Below, in pieces: positions 1-9,299 of a stretch of DNA of 39,333 bases; positions within the stretch are counted from its first letter, which is position 1, and each line of letters opens with the position of its first letter. The stretch is from positions 1 to 39,333 of the forward strand of contig RBZT01000845.1 in the NCBI GenBank assembly GCA_003693705.1, written 5' to 3'. Below the pieces are notes generated by a model. That model searched no databases and was not told the origin of the DNA. It saw only the letters and a list, made by a program, of their open reading frames with translations. This stretch comes from Polymyxa betae. Taxonomy: Eukaryota > Endomyxa > Phytomyxea > Plasmodiophorida > Plasmodiophoridae. Position numbers and translations under genes: made by a program.

Positions 1-1066
1 GGGCTGCGCCGCTCTGCCAACAGTTTCAACTGCGTTTTATCTCTACAGTATTCTGTAATCGTTTTTCATGTTCTTTCCAGATTGAATATGGGACAGTTCG
101 GGGGCGTTTGCATTGTCTCACGGCAAAACTTAAGTGACTTCCAAACAGCTGCTCACCGTTTTCTGGCGATAGCCATCCCTTTAACGCAATGATTTTCAAG
201 CAAATCTTGATCATGGATGTTCGGTACTAATCAATTCATTACAGGCTCTCGTAAGCTTCGTACTCTATAATCTGACCCAGTCCAAAGTCTGCGGAACGGT
301 CTTCAACAGCCCATGTTCAAACGCAGTGGAATTCTTAATGAATGACGCTGTCGCAAAGTCAAAAAGCTGATATAAAGGAAAAAAGGAAAACTGCGATGCA
401 GTTTTAAAAAGTGCGTCCAAAAGTGCGTCCCCGCTTTTATGCGTGCGCAGTAACAGCGAATCCCGTTTTTTCTCCACTTCGCACTCTATCAACTTTATGC
501 GATAATTTTCAAGTCAGTATTTGTTAGACTTGAATAATTGCTCTGTGATGCTGCCCAGCCGACCGAGTTGTATCGATTGACAGTGATATTTTATGCCAAG
601 AGCCACCCTAGGAGGACAGAATTGAGAGAGACGAACTTTGTATGGACGCCTTGAAGAGCTAAGATGTCCTGTACGGTATGAATTGTGCAGATATCGATTT
701 CCGCTCGAACACAGCTTCGTCAATTCCTTTTTCATGAGCCTCTAACAGGGCACTTCTTAGCAATGAGGATATCCCATGTCGAAGGATATTTTACTTAGGG
801 GTTTTGATTGGGCTTTTTGATGGTTTCTTCAGCCTTGCATGGTGTATAGTCCCCTCCACTCATTATTTCAATCAATTTCTCAGCTTCTACCTGCATTAAT
901 ACCAGTGTCAGGATTATCGCGCTCTAAATCAATGCATTTAACGCTGATAAAGAGTTCATCCTATGTGATATTGTACTACTGAAACATTTTTTTCGGTCCA
1001 GCTTACAGTTTTCAGAATTGGGGTGTCAACACAGACCGCGCTCTGTGAAAACATCGCGAAATCGAC
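1..1066. other. intergenic stretch without a supported gene
   Basis: I see only short open frames here, none with a recognisable domain, signal peptide or neighbour that would extend it through an intron. The window opens with GGGCTGCGCC, one copy of a motif that recurs upstream of several genes. Around 405-432 the sequence AAGTGCGTCC occurs twice in tandem; the same AAAGTGCGT core is found in the upstream regions of genes near 19 kb, 30 kb and 39 kb. A gene start to the left of the window or an unrecognised small gene is possible. Confidence 0.4.
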
Positions 1067-1136
1067 AAAAAAAAACAGTTCCCTTGGTTAGGGCCAGAGG
1101 TCCACGGCCCGAGTATCTAACCAACTGCACCACAGC
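1067..1136 (-). ncRNA. tRNA-like remnant with A box and poly-T end
   Basis: On the minus strand a perfect A box (TGGTGCAGTTGG, 1132-1121) is followed by GGTTAGATAC, as in the D arm of a tRNA, then by a GGGCC/GGCCC stem, and about 45 bases later by nine T residues (1075-1067), a typical RNA polymerase III stop. No B box (GGTTCGANTCC) is visible and no cloverleaf closes, so this is not a working tRNA. It may be a decayed tRNA gene or the head of a tRNA-derived SINE. It ends 60 bp from the pogo-like element at 1196. Confidence 0.3.
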
Positions 1137-1195
1137 TGTACGGCTACAAAAGGCAAATAGTGGCTCTCTGGCAACAAATACTTTATTTCCAAATA

Positions 1196-1920
1196 CAGTC
1201 CAAACTCGCTATAACGACCCTGGCGGGGTTTTCTTCATTGTCGCTATAAAACTATGGGGTTCCTTTCATACTATGGACCATTTGTATGTATGGACTCGCA
1301 GCAGTTATTGGAATCGTTTTTGGGGTTTAAGATACAAAATAGAGCTTTACAAACTTCACGAAGTTCGTCTGCCAGTTTTTTTTGGGATTATCCCGAGCAG
1401 TGCTTAACAACTTTCAATGCGCTTCGACTTGCCGTCGTTAACTTCAGTTTGCTCACTTGATTCTCATACTTCCTAAGATCTATTACATTGCCAGAGATAG
1501 ACGAGCGGCAGACCTGGTAACACAATCTTTCAGAAACCAGCTCTGCGATTCTATTTCTTTTCTCTGTAATGGTATCATTGTATAATGGGCAATTCAGCTG
1601 TTTCTCGGCTATCCCGAGCAACTCACGCTTTCTAGAGACCATGAGATAAAAGGGTTCTGGGCGCCAGACGCAAAGCTAACCCTCCAGCTGGCTAGTTTAA
1701 GGGTGACGAGTCAATGGTAGAATATCAAGAGTGTATTCTTAAGGATCGAGATGACAATCAAAGAGCCGCATTAGAATCTCATATGACAGGCATGGGCTAC
1801 GCCGCCATGTCATTGATGTGGTTGTAGAGAATCCATAGAACAATATCCCTAAAATGTAACATTATCGGGCTTCTATGAAATTGTTGTTATAAAGAGTGTC
1901 GTTATAGAGAGGAAGGATTG
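1196..1920 (-). mobile_element. pogo/Tigger-like DNA transposon remnant, copy 1 (725 bp)
   Basis: The left end reads CAGTCCAAACTCGCTATAAC and the right end, read inward, CAATCCTTCCTCTCTATAAC, so the ends are inverted repeats of the pogo/Tigger type. TA dinucleotides flank both ends (1194-1195, 1921-1922), the target duplication expected for the Tc1/mariner superfamily. A second copy at 30280-31004 has exactly the same length. The minus-strand frame at 1388-1642 begins MVSRKRELLGIAEKQL and continues with a basic helical stretch that resembles the CENP-B/pogo DNA-binding domain, but no DDE domain fits in 725 bp. This is therefore a non-autonomous derivative, probably moved in trans. Confidence 0.8.
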
Positions 1921-2268
1921 TACCGGTATTGGGTTATAACTTACAATGCAGCTATTCCTATATCTCAATAATTGACCTTACGTATTCCGAGACGGCAGTT
2001 TTCCTGAATGCTGAGAGATCTAATTTGAGCAGAAGGCTCTTCACAACTTCAGCGCGCGTTGTATATTCAAAGAAACAGCTTCTGGAACCTCTGCTATGTT
2101 GCAAATCCAAGAAAGAATGACAATCAAGTCACGTTGTTAGACATCTTTTCAAAAGCATGACGTTCTTGTCAACAGTCAATCTCAAGTTCTCATTACAAAG
2201 ATTACTGTCAGATTTTTAATGACAAACTGGAAATATTTTTATAAGGCTGAAAAATTCGAAAATTTCAA
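1921..2268. other. spacer between transposon and first tetraspan gene
   Basis: No gene is supported here. From about 2208 (GTCAGATTTTTAATG) the sequence matches 4728 onward, so the left edge of the 2.5-kb tandem duplication lies in this spacer. This part is the 3' flank of the tetraspan gene to its right. Confidence 0.4.
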
Positions 2269-3147
2269 TTATTGCGGTAGGGCAGCTGCTTTTTCCGGCC
2301 CCGGGCGAGCAATGGAGGCGAATCGGGATCCAATCCGGCGAACAGCTCGCCAGAACTGAGCATCACCGAATATGTTGCTGATACCAAGAGCGATGGCAAG
2401 ACCGAGAGATGTATAGCTCATACCATTCGAGCACATTCGATGGAAGAACGTGAGCTGGGCAAAAATTCCCATCAAAATCATCAGGAAATGTCCGATGTGC
2501 TTAACCCTGCGGCTCAACGCCGATCCGATCTCACGGAAGGGAATAAAACATGAAACGAGTCCGAGGATCACCACAGGCAAGGAACCAGCCCTGGACACAG
2601 GTCTGAATACATAGAGAAACGTTACCATGAGTTATGTTACCAGGGGTAGACAGATGCGAGGCAGTCTTCGCTGGACCAACCAGACAGGATATAATGCAGC
2701 ACTCCAATCAGACCAAATAATGTCCCGTCACGGATGTTGTCGAGTGAGTCGTACCCGTCTGGTAACATTATCAGATTCCATCAAGTAACGTATAGGGTTT
2801 ATGCTTACCTTGTAATGAAATTGTGGCAGTTTCAGCGGGTTGGATGGATTGTGTGACAGTTTCCGGAGCGGTTTCGGCTGTGTTTTGGAGGCCCATTTCG
2901 ATATCTGTGAGTCACGTTACTTTGTGGACTATGGTAACGAAACTGTAAGTTGCCCAAATGATTCTGGACTGAGGGAGTCAAGTCCGAGACAGCGGCTGAA
3001 GCGTTGCCAGACCCATCGGTAGGATCGGCTTTGACATCTATAACGAAGTTAGGTCGTGAGATGAAACATTAACAGTACAGGATGGTTACCAAGGAAGGTG
3101 ACAGTAACGGCCAGTGCCAGAATCAGCAGAGATTGAAACGTGTTCAT
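2269..3147 (-). CDS. tetraspan membrane protein family, member A
   Basis: Function is unknown. The joined exons (3147-3090, 3037-2954, 2904-2809, 2758-2641, 2590-2269) give 225 residues with no stop. Exon 1 is a signal peptide (MNTFQSLLILALAVTVTFLG). Exons 2 and 3 encode a polar Ser/Thr-rich ectodomain with an N-A-S glycosylation sequon; exon 3 opens with DIEMG. Exon 4 carries the first predicted membrane helix and exon 5 three more (near LPVVILGLVSCFIPF, HFLMILMGIFAQLTFF, TSLGLAIALGISNIF), followed by a basic tail. Introns are 49-52 nt, phases 1, 1, 1, 2. Intron 2 starts with GC instead of the GT seen in member B. I infer a cell-surface protein. Exon joins rest on frame, splice consensus and the paralogue. 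Confidence 0.75.
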
Positions 3148-3284
3148 GGTAACAGACAGATTGCGATATGGACAGACTCGGGGGGGTGGGGTCATCCGGC
3201 AATCGCACTGGCGGGCTGCTCTGAGTCGGGAAAATCCGACTCTGACGGTATATCCGATCTGAATCCGAGGCCCCATCCTGTTGT

Positions 3285-3470
3285 AGATTAATCACAAATC
3301 CGAGTTGACTCATTTAGGCTTGTCCTCCTGCTTTGTCGAAGATTAATCTCAAATTCGATTTGATTTATATAGGCGTGGCCCTAGATTAATCACAAATGCG
3401 TTTTGATTGATAGGGGCGAGGCGCTCTGCTTGTCCAAGTTCAATCTCAAATCCGATGTGATTGATGGGGG
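3285..3470. promoter_or_regulatory. upstream direct repeats of member A
   Basis: Four degenerate copies of a unit of about 45-55 bp lie 140-320 bp upstream of the start codon. The core is AGATTAATCACAAATNCG followed by a TTTGATTGAT-like segment (near 3287, 3341, 3384, 3438). Member B keeps two copies at 5798-5880. The ATTAATC core resembles the GGATTAATCC palindromes found elsewhere in the window, so these are plausible transcription-factor sites. Confidence 0.5.
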
Positions 3471-4727
3471 GAAGAACGCCTGAAAACTTGCGAGCTGTCT
3501 GAGATTTGAGAAATTTTTATATGAGGCTGGGCATGATTGTCGCTCTTACTAATCCTCATAATGGGTTCACTCTATCCCATTGTTGCCAGCCATTGTCGTC
3601 CGACTCCATTCTGTTTGTTGGCAATGGCTTTTGCAATGATTACTTTGTAGCTGTCTGTGGCGAGCGACACCAACAGCCCTAACCCTAACACCCTCACTTA
3701 GTGAGGCGGAGCCCCCCAAAACCCATGACGAGGCCGCGATCGTGGAGTCGTCTTCCGAGTTCCGATGATGGCAAAGAGACCGATCCTGCCCAGCCCACAA
3801 GAGAGGCCGCTCCCGCCAAGGCAACTGCTTTAACTAGCAGAGTCCCGAAGTGTCGCTTCTATTAAGCGACGGTTGCGCAACCCTGTGACCTGTCGTGACC
3901 AGTCCTGTTTCCGTGTCATTTTTATCATTATTCTTTTGGAAATAAAATCGTGGTTCAATTCTGCTTGACCACCGTCTGCCGACTTCCTTGAGATTGTCCA
4001 TCACACTTTTTAATTCATTGAATATACTGCTAACAGGATTTGATACTGCCATTTGGTAATCTGAATCCACTGAAGAGGGTTTAGAAGCAGATTTTTTCTT
4101 GTAATATGCTTTATAAGAGGTGGCTTATGAACAGAATAGATGTTCCGAAACTTTCTATGGGCAAGGATTCTGTCTGCTCTGTTAACTTGATGAATTTGCT
4201 CAGTGAAAAACAGCTGATAGTGATGAGAGAAATAGAACCCCTCGTCCAACATTTCCACAACATTTATGACAACTTCTATGACAATTTGGAAATCCTTTAA
4301 GATCCTGCACCGAAAAAGAGTTACCGATTGATACACAAGTAGAATTTGTTTATTGAATGGCATTGATAGAAGCCTGTTAACAGTTGGGTGAAGCGTTTAA
4401 TATTATCTATAACAATCCAGGCTGGGATTAACAGCAAGGACTATTCAGTTACACCCGTCGAGATACGAGACATGATAATGTTACAAACCTTCGGCGAGGT
4501 TACGTCCAATCTGTGAGATGAACCCCAAATAAGGTATAACATGAATCGAGCCAAGCTTGTAACGTTTCATTTCTCAGACCCGTCCTGGGTCAATGCGCAG
4601 GATCATGGGACTGTCATAAAATGGCCAGGAGCAAATTCGACAAACCAGGACCCAGATGTAACTGTAATCGAAACGTGGCCCAGAAACGTTACATTACCAG
4701 TTGTCAGTGTCACGGGTTTGGCCACAG
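3471..4727. other. duplicated spacer without supported gene
   Basis: This spacer and 5886-6870 are diverged copies of one another. Short frames such as the one at 4541-4756 are not conserved between the copies; the corresponding region near 6581 has shifted frames, which argues against coding. GTAAC/GTTAC words are common. The block at about 3655-4005 occurs only in this unit. Confidence 0.5.
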
Positions 4728-4758
4728 TCAGATTTTTAATGCCAAGATGGAAATAGTT

Positions 4759-5654
4759 TTATAAAGTTGAAAAAATCGGTTGGGGAGCGTGTTCTTCCGG
4801 CCCCGAACGAGCAATGGAGGCGAATCGGGATCCAATCCGGCGAACAACTCGCCAGAACTGAGCATCACCCAATATGAGGCTGATACCAAGAGCGATGGCA
4901 AAACCGAGAGAGGTATATTTCATACCCTTCGAGCACATTCGATAGAAGAACGTGGACTGGGCCATAATTCCCATCAAAATCATCAGCAAATGTCCGATGT
5001 GCTTAACCCTGCGGCTCAGAACCGATCCGATCTCACGGAAGGGAATAAAACATGTAAGGAGTCCGAGGATCACCACAGGCAAGGAACCCGCCCTGGACAC
5101 AGGTCTGAGTATAGAGAAACGTTACCACAAGTAATGTTACCAGGGGTAGACAGATGCGAGACAGTCTTCGCTGGTCCAAGCAGACAGGATGAAATGCAGC
5201 ACTCCGAACAGACCGAAAAAGGTCCCGTCACGGATGTTGTCGAGCGAGTCGTACCCGTCTGGTAACATTATCAGACACGCATCCCAATCAGGTAACGTAT
5301 AGGGTTTATGCTTACTTGGTAATGAGACTGTGGCAGTTTCAACGGGTTGGATGGATTGTGTGACAGCTTCCGGAGCGGTTTCGGCAGTGTTTCGGGGGCC
5401 CATTTCGATATCTGTGAGTCACGTTACTCGCTGGACTATGGTAACGAAACTGTAAGTTACCCAAATGATTCTGGACTGAGGGAGTCAAGTCCGAGACAGC
5501 GGCTGAAGCGTTGCCAGACCCATCGGTAGGATCGGCTTTGACATCTATAACGAAGTTAGGTCGTGAGATGAAACATTAACAGTACAGGATGGTTACCAAG
5601 GAAGGTGACAGTAACGGCCAGTGCCAGAATCAGCAGAGATTGAAACGTGTTCAT
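4759..5654 (-). CDS. tetraspan membrane protein family, member B
   Basis: Recent duplicate of member A, 229 residues from five exons (5654-5597, 5544-5461, 5411-5316, 5258-5141, 5092-4759). Layout: signal peptide in residues 1-19, ectodomain with an N-A-S sequon and the DIEMG start of exon 3, one predicted helix in exon 4 (near FFGLFGVLHFILSAW) and three in exon 5. Donors are GTAACC, GTAACT, GTAAGC and GTAACA; acceptors are TAG or CAG. The junction of exons 4 and 5 splits a tryptophan codon (TG|G), which is kept in member C. Differences from A are mostly substitutions plus a longer C-terminus, and the frame is intact in both, so both may be expressed. No known family is recognised. Confidence 0.78.
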
Positions 5655-5797
5655 GGTAACAGACAGATTGCGATATGGACAGACTCGGGGGGGTGGGTCG
5701 GTTCGCATCCGGCAATCCCGCAGGCGGGCTGCGCTGAGTCGGGAAAACCCTGCTCTGACGGAATATCCGACCTGAATCCGAGGACCCCATCCGGTTT

Positions 5798-5880
5798 CAG
5801 ATTAATCACAAATGCGTTTTGATTGATAGCGGCGATGCTCTTAGGCTTGTCCAAGATTAATCTCAAATCCGATGTGTTTG
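5798..5880. promoter_or_regulatory. upstream direct repeats of member B
   Basis: Two copies of the ATTAATC-CAAATNCG repeat lie about 145-225 bp upstream of the member B start, in the position of the four-copy array of member A. The difference in copy number is a natural candidate for different expression of the two duplicates. Confidence 0.45.
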
Positions 5881-6916
5881 ATGGGGGGAAGAGCGCCTGA
5901 AAACTGGCGAGTTGTCCGAGATCTGAGAAATTTTTGATACCAGGCTGGTACGATTGTCGCTCTCACTAGTCCTCGGGATGGGTTCACTCTATTCCATTGT
6001 TGCCAGCCATTGTCGTATGACTCCATTCGAACCATTCTACTGACTCTGTTGGTAGGCAATGGCAGTTGCGAGGATTATTTTGCAGCTGTCTAAATCATTG
6101 AATATACGGCTAACTGGATTGGATTCTGCCATTTGGTGATCTGATTACATGCCTTCCAGAATTTGTTGCCGGTAGGGTTTCCAGAAACAATTTTTCACTA
6201 AACTTTCTGTGGAATACACTCAATGATGATTCTGCTCTGTTAACTTGATGAATTTGCTCAATGAAAAGCAGCTGTTTGTGATGAGAGAATCAGAACACTC
6301 GAATCCAAAATTTCACCAACTTCACACATTGGAAATCCTTGGGATCGTGCACCGAAAAAGATGATAGATTGATACACAAGTAGAATTTTTTAGTTTATTG
6401 AATGACATTGAAAGAAGCCTGTGAATAGTTGGGAGAAGCCTGTGAATAGTTGGGTGAAGCGTTACAATTTTTAACAATCCAGAAGAGGATTAACAGCATG
6501 AACTAGACTGTAGCGCCTGTTGAGATTCCAGACATGATCATGTTACAAGCCTTTCGTCGAGGTTACGTCCAATCTGTGAAATGAATCCCAAATATGGTAA
6601 CGTAAATCGACCCAAGCTTGAAACATTTCTGACTCAGATCCGTCCTGGGTCAAACTGCGGGATTGAATCATGGGAAGGATTGTCACAAAAAGGCGCGGAC
6701 CGATTCCACAAACCTGGACCGAGATGTAACTGCAATGGAAACGTGGCCCAGAAACGTTACATTACCAGCTGCCAGTCTAATGGGTTTGACAGAAGCGTGG
6801 CGAACCTCCGATAACGAAAGAACCTCAGCATGTTTCTGTACTCATAATGTTACATCTATGTAACGAGTACATCGAAATAGTAACGGCTTTTACAGCCAGA
6901 ATTTCTATCAATAAAA

Positions 6917-7256
6917 TGACACTGCGCCAAACACTTGGTGGACAGGCTAAGCGCAGCCTTTCGACAGTTGTATGATAAACTGCTCAAGCTAGGTACTATT
7001 GTAGCGACTGTACTAAGCACTCTATCTTCTCCGAAGATTCTCTGGAATATTCTACAAGCCCGATATCCATAACTCCACTAGACTAAAGATAAATCGAATT
7101 CTAACCTGATTGATATGCTAGAACCATCACGCAATTACCCAGACCCTAACTTCGCCAGCGCAGCCACCACAGCAAGCGCAACCCATCATACCATTCACCA
7201 TTGTCGAAAGGCTGCGCTCAGCCTGTCTACCACCTAGGGTTTCGGCGCCAGTGTCA
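6917..7256. mobile_element. 340-bp inverted-repeat (MITE-like) element
   Basis: The ends TGACACTGCGCC and GGCGCCAGTGTCA are inverted copies, and the similarity continues inward through GACAGGCTAAGCGCAGCCTT on the left and its complement with few changes on the right (about 6917-6985 against 7186-7256). The interior has no coding potential. The target duplication is unclear. The arms contain the GCGCAGCC motif that also sits upstream of several genes. Confidence 0.6.
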
Positions 7257-7295
7257 AGCCTGTCAATCTAATTCTGTAGCCCACCGTTAACAGGG

Positions 7296-7343
7296 TAGAC
7301 AGGAGGAGCTAGACACACTCGCATTTCTCTGCCTGTCTACCTT
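7296..7343. repeat. short hairpin GGTAGACAGG...CCTGTCTACC
   Basis: A perfect 10-bp inverted repeat separated by about 27 bases. The same GTAGACAGG word occurs in the right arm of the adjacent 340-bp element, so this may be a nested or truncated relative of that element. Confidence 0.5.
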
Positions 7344-7970
7344 TTGCCCCATTTCAAGTGTACCTCTCGAAGGTGGACTCGTGCCAAGCCGAAAGAGGCC
7401 GCGCTCTGGTACAATCAACTATTCTTTCAACAAAATTTTATAAATTTCTATTGCTTTTAGGACAGCATCCGCTTCTTTAACGATACTCGATACATGTGAT
7501 GTAACGTTTACATTACAGGATTATACCGACATGATGATAGTCATGGTCAGAGCTGCCTGGATCAGTATCAAACCTGGACTTGGGTCATGGAGAAAGTGGC
7601 CGCTAACTGGTACAAAATCTGCCATTTTCTCATCAAAGAGCTACAAACTCAGCGCCAATTCTTCGTTGTTGCGAAGCTTTTGACCAGTTTTCCGCTGCTG
7701 GTTGTTCCTTTTTCATGAAGGAATCAGATACCATAAGAACACCGACATATTGAGGTCCATCTGTCGCTCTGGCTTTCATGTGAATGCGCAATTTTCGTGC
7801 AAAAAAGCCACTGAAAACTAAACTGATTGTAAATAAGGCCCATCCGAATGGTCCGCTTCCTCGAAATACTTTCTACCTGCAAAATCGTCTATGTGCGAAT
7901 TGCTTCTTTATTGAAATAACGAATTTGATTTAAAAGAACAAAAGAATTGACCGTTTCGAGCATGTTGAAG
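7344..7970. other. spacer without supported gene
   Basis: No open frame with recognisable content. A TGTAACGTTTACATTACA palindrome-like stretch lies near 7499. The last 100 bases are the 3' flank of member C. Confidence 0.4.
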
Positions 7971-8916
7971 TTAACTTGAATCACCGTTAAAGTACTGAAT
8001 GAGGAAACGTCCGACTCTCAGACCGAGAAAAACGAGGAACACCGTGGATAGAATCCACGATACCAAGGCTTTGTAAGGATTACAGACGCCATGAATCGTG
8101 AAGCCAATTCCGGACGTGAATAATCCAAACAGGAAAATGCCCTGTCCGACACGGAACCAATTCTGGCTGAATTCCGTCCCGTGTCGATTAGGGGTCGAAT
8201 AGGCGAATGGAATGCAGATGCACATGATGGCAAAGCTCACCCACCTACAACAATAATCAACCAAAATTGATGAAATTCAAAGATATTTTATCAAGAAATT
8301 TCCGAATCGGAAGCTCGGCAAGATCAAAATTATCTTAAATTTAAACCGATCATGGCCAAATTCCATAAAAAATCATGAGATTTTAGAAGAAAAGATTTAG
8401 ACATGTTGTAATGTTACCAGTTGGGCTCAGGGACGCAGCCATCAGCATTGCGGATTGATAGAGCGAACACGAACCACAGCAGAAGCAGGACACGGAATAG
8501 CGGAGTAACGAAATTGTCGAACGTGGGCGACCCTGATGGATTTGGCTTCTATGGGTTTCGTAACGTAATTGTCGTTACCGGTGATTGTATCGGACTGGCA
8601 GCTGCAGCAACCCGAAGATGGGCGTTCGATCTCGTGGTGATAGAGCTGACTATCAAGCAGCCCGATCTCTGATTCTGCTGCACAAACGTTACACAGACAT
8701 GAGTGACACGTAACGTTGCCGTGTACCTCCGTATGCGGGTGGATGTGCAGGTTGTACCGCCTCGGGATCGTTTCCTTGCAGCTGACCGGGGACCATAGCT
8801 TTCGCATCTGTAACACGAAGGTCAGAATGATGGTAACGCATGCGGTAACGTGGCTGACCTTGGGGTAGGATGGCCGCACCCAAAGCTAGAGCGAGTATGA
8901 CCCGATTAGAGATCAT
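7971..8916 (-). CDS. tetraspan membrane protein family, member C
   Basis: Joining 8916-8859, 8807-8727, 8668-8579, 8532-8418 and 8244-7971 gives 205 residues. Exon 1 is a signal peptide (MISNRVILALALGAAILPQ) of the same 58-nt length as in members A and B. The ectodomain is Pro-rich and then Cys-rich (GCCSC). Exon 3 starts EIGLL, matching the DIEMG position. Exon 4 holds helix 1 (FRVLLLLWFVFALSI) followed by a D-G-C and the split Trp codon. Exon 5 holds three helices. Intron phases are 1, 1, 1, 2 as in A and B, although the sequences have little direct similarity. Intron 4 is 173 nt; the others are 46-58 nt. An alternative acceptor nine bases upstream of exon 3 would add three residues. Function is unknown. 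Confidence 0.72.
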
Positions 8917-9046
8917 TGGGAATCGATGGGAAGATGAAGAGAAAACAAAGAACGGATAAGTACACGGACACCGTGGCCCTCAACGGGAATTATGTTGGAA
9001 TGACTGGAGTGCACATTAAGTCATCATCTCACAGGGGGTTAGGGTT

Positions 9047-9068
9047 TAGCGCAGCCCTCTCCCTCTCC
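9047..9068 (-). promoter_or_regulatory. GAGAGGGCTGCGC motif upstream of member C
   Basis: Read in the gene's direction this is GAGAGGGCTGCGC joined to an AAACCCTAACCCC telomere-like tract, about 135-150 bp upstream of the start codon. Near-identical motifs lie about 60-90 bp upstream of the starts of the members at 9.86 kb and 17.6 kb. Shared position in three paralogues suggests a promoter element. Confidence 0.5.
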
Positions 9069-9299
9069 TAAAGAACATCGTTAGCAACCCCAACACCATC
9101 AAACTGTCGTATCAAGTGACGTGAAATGTTGTATGACCAGATTGCGACGAGCATGGCCAATTAGTGGGCCGCGTCATACTTTTGGAATTCCGATGGCCTG
9201 TCATCAGGTCCAGTACGACCCCGAGCAACATTGGCTGCCTATAACGGCATCAACGCAAGACAAGCAGTGACCTGTTGAATTGAGAAAAAATTCACGGCA

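Larger units (their letters stand above)
2208..4727. repeat. tandem segmental duplication, unit 1
   Basis: The unit holds the tetraspan gene at 2269-3147, its upstream repeats and about 1.2 kb of spacer. Unit 2 begins near 4728 and repeats the same order. In the gene the offset between copies is exactly 2507 bp over exons 1-4. Unit 1 carries about 350 bp (about 3655-4005) that unit 2 lacks; this extra block contains a telomere-like tract (CCCTAACCCTAAC near 3678) and interrupts an otherwise collinear match, so it is an insertion in unit 1 or a deletion in unit 2. Confidence 0.8.
4728..6870. repeat. tandem segmental duplication, unit 2
   Basis: Second copy of the unit at 2208-4727, with the tetraspan gene at 4759-5654 and the same downstream order. 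Exons are highly similar between units, the distal spacer less so, and the 350-bp block of unit 1 is absent. The match fades after about 6870. Confidence 0.8.

Noticed and set aside
4780-5265. 161-codon plus-strand open frame
   Set aside because: Antisense shadow of exons 4-5 of tetraspan member B; hydrophilic, no domain, and it is broken in the duplicate unit.
8421-8672. Plus-strand frame over member C
   Set aside because: Antisense to exons 3-4 of member C, which have signal-peptide and phase-consistent exons on the other strand.
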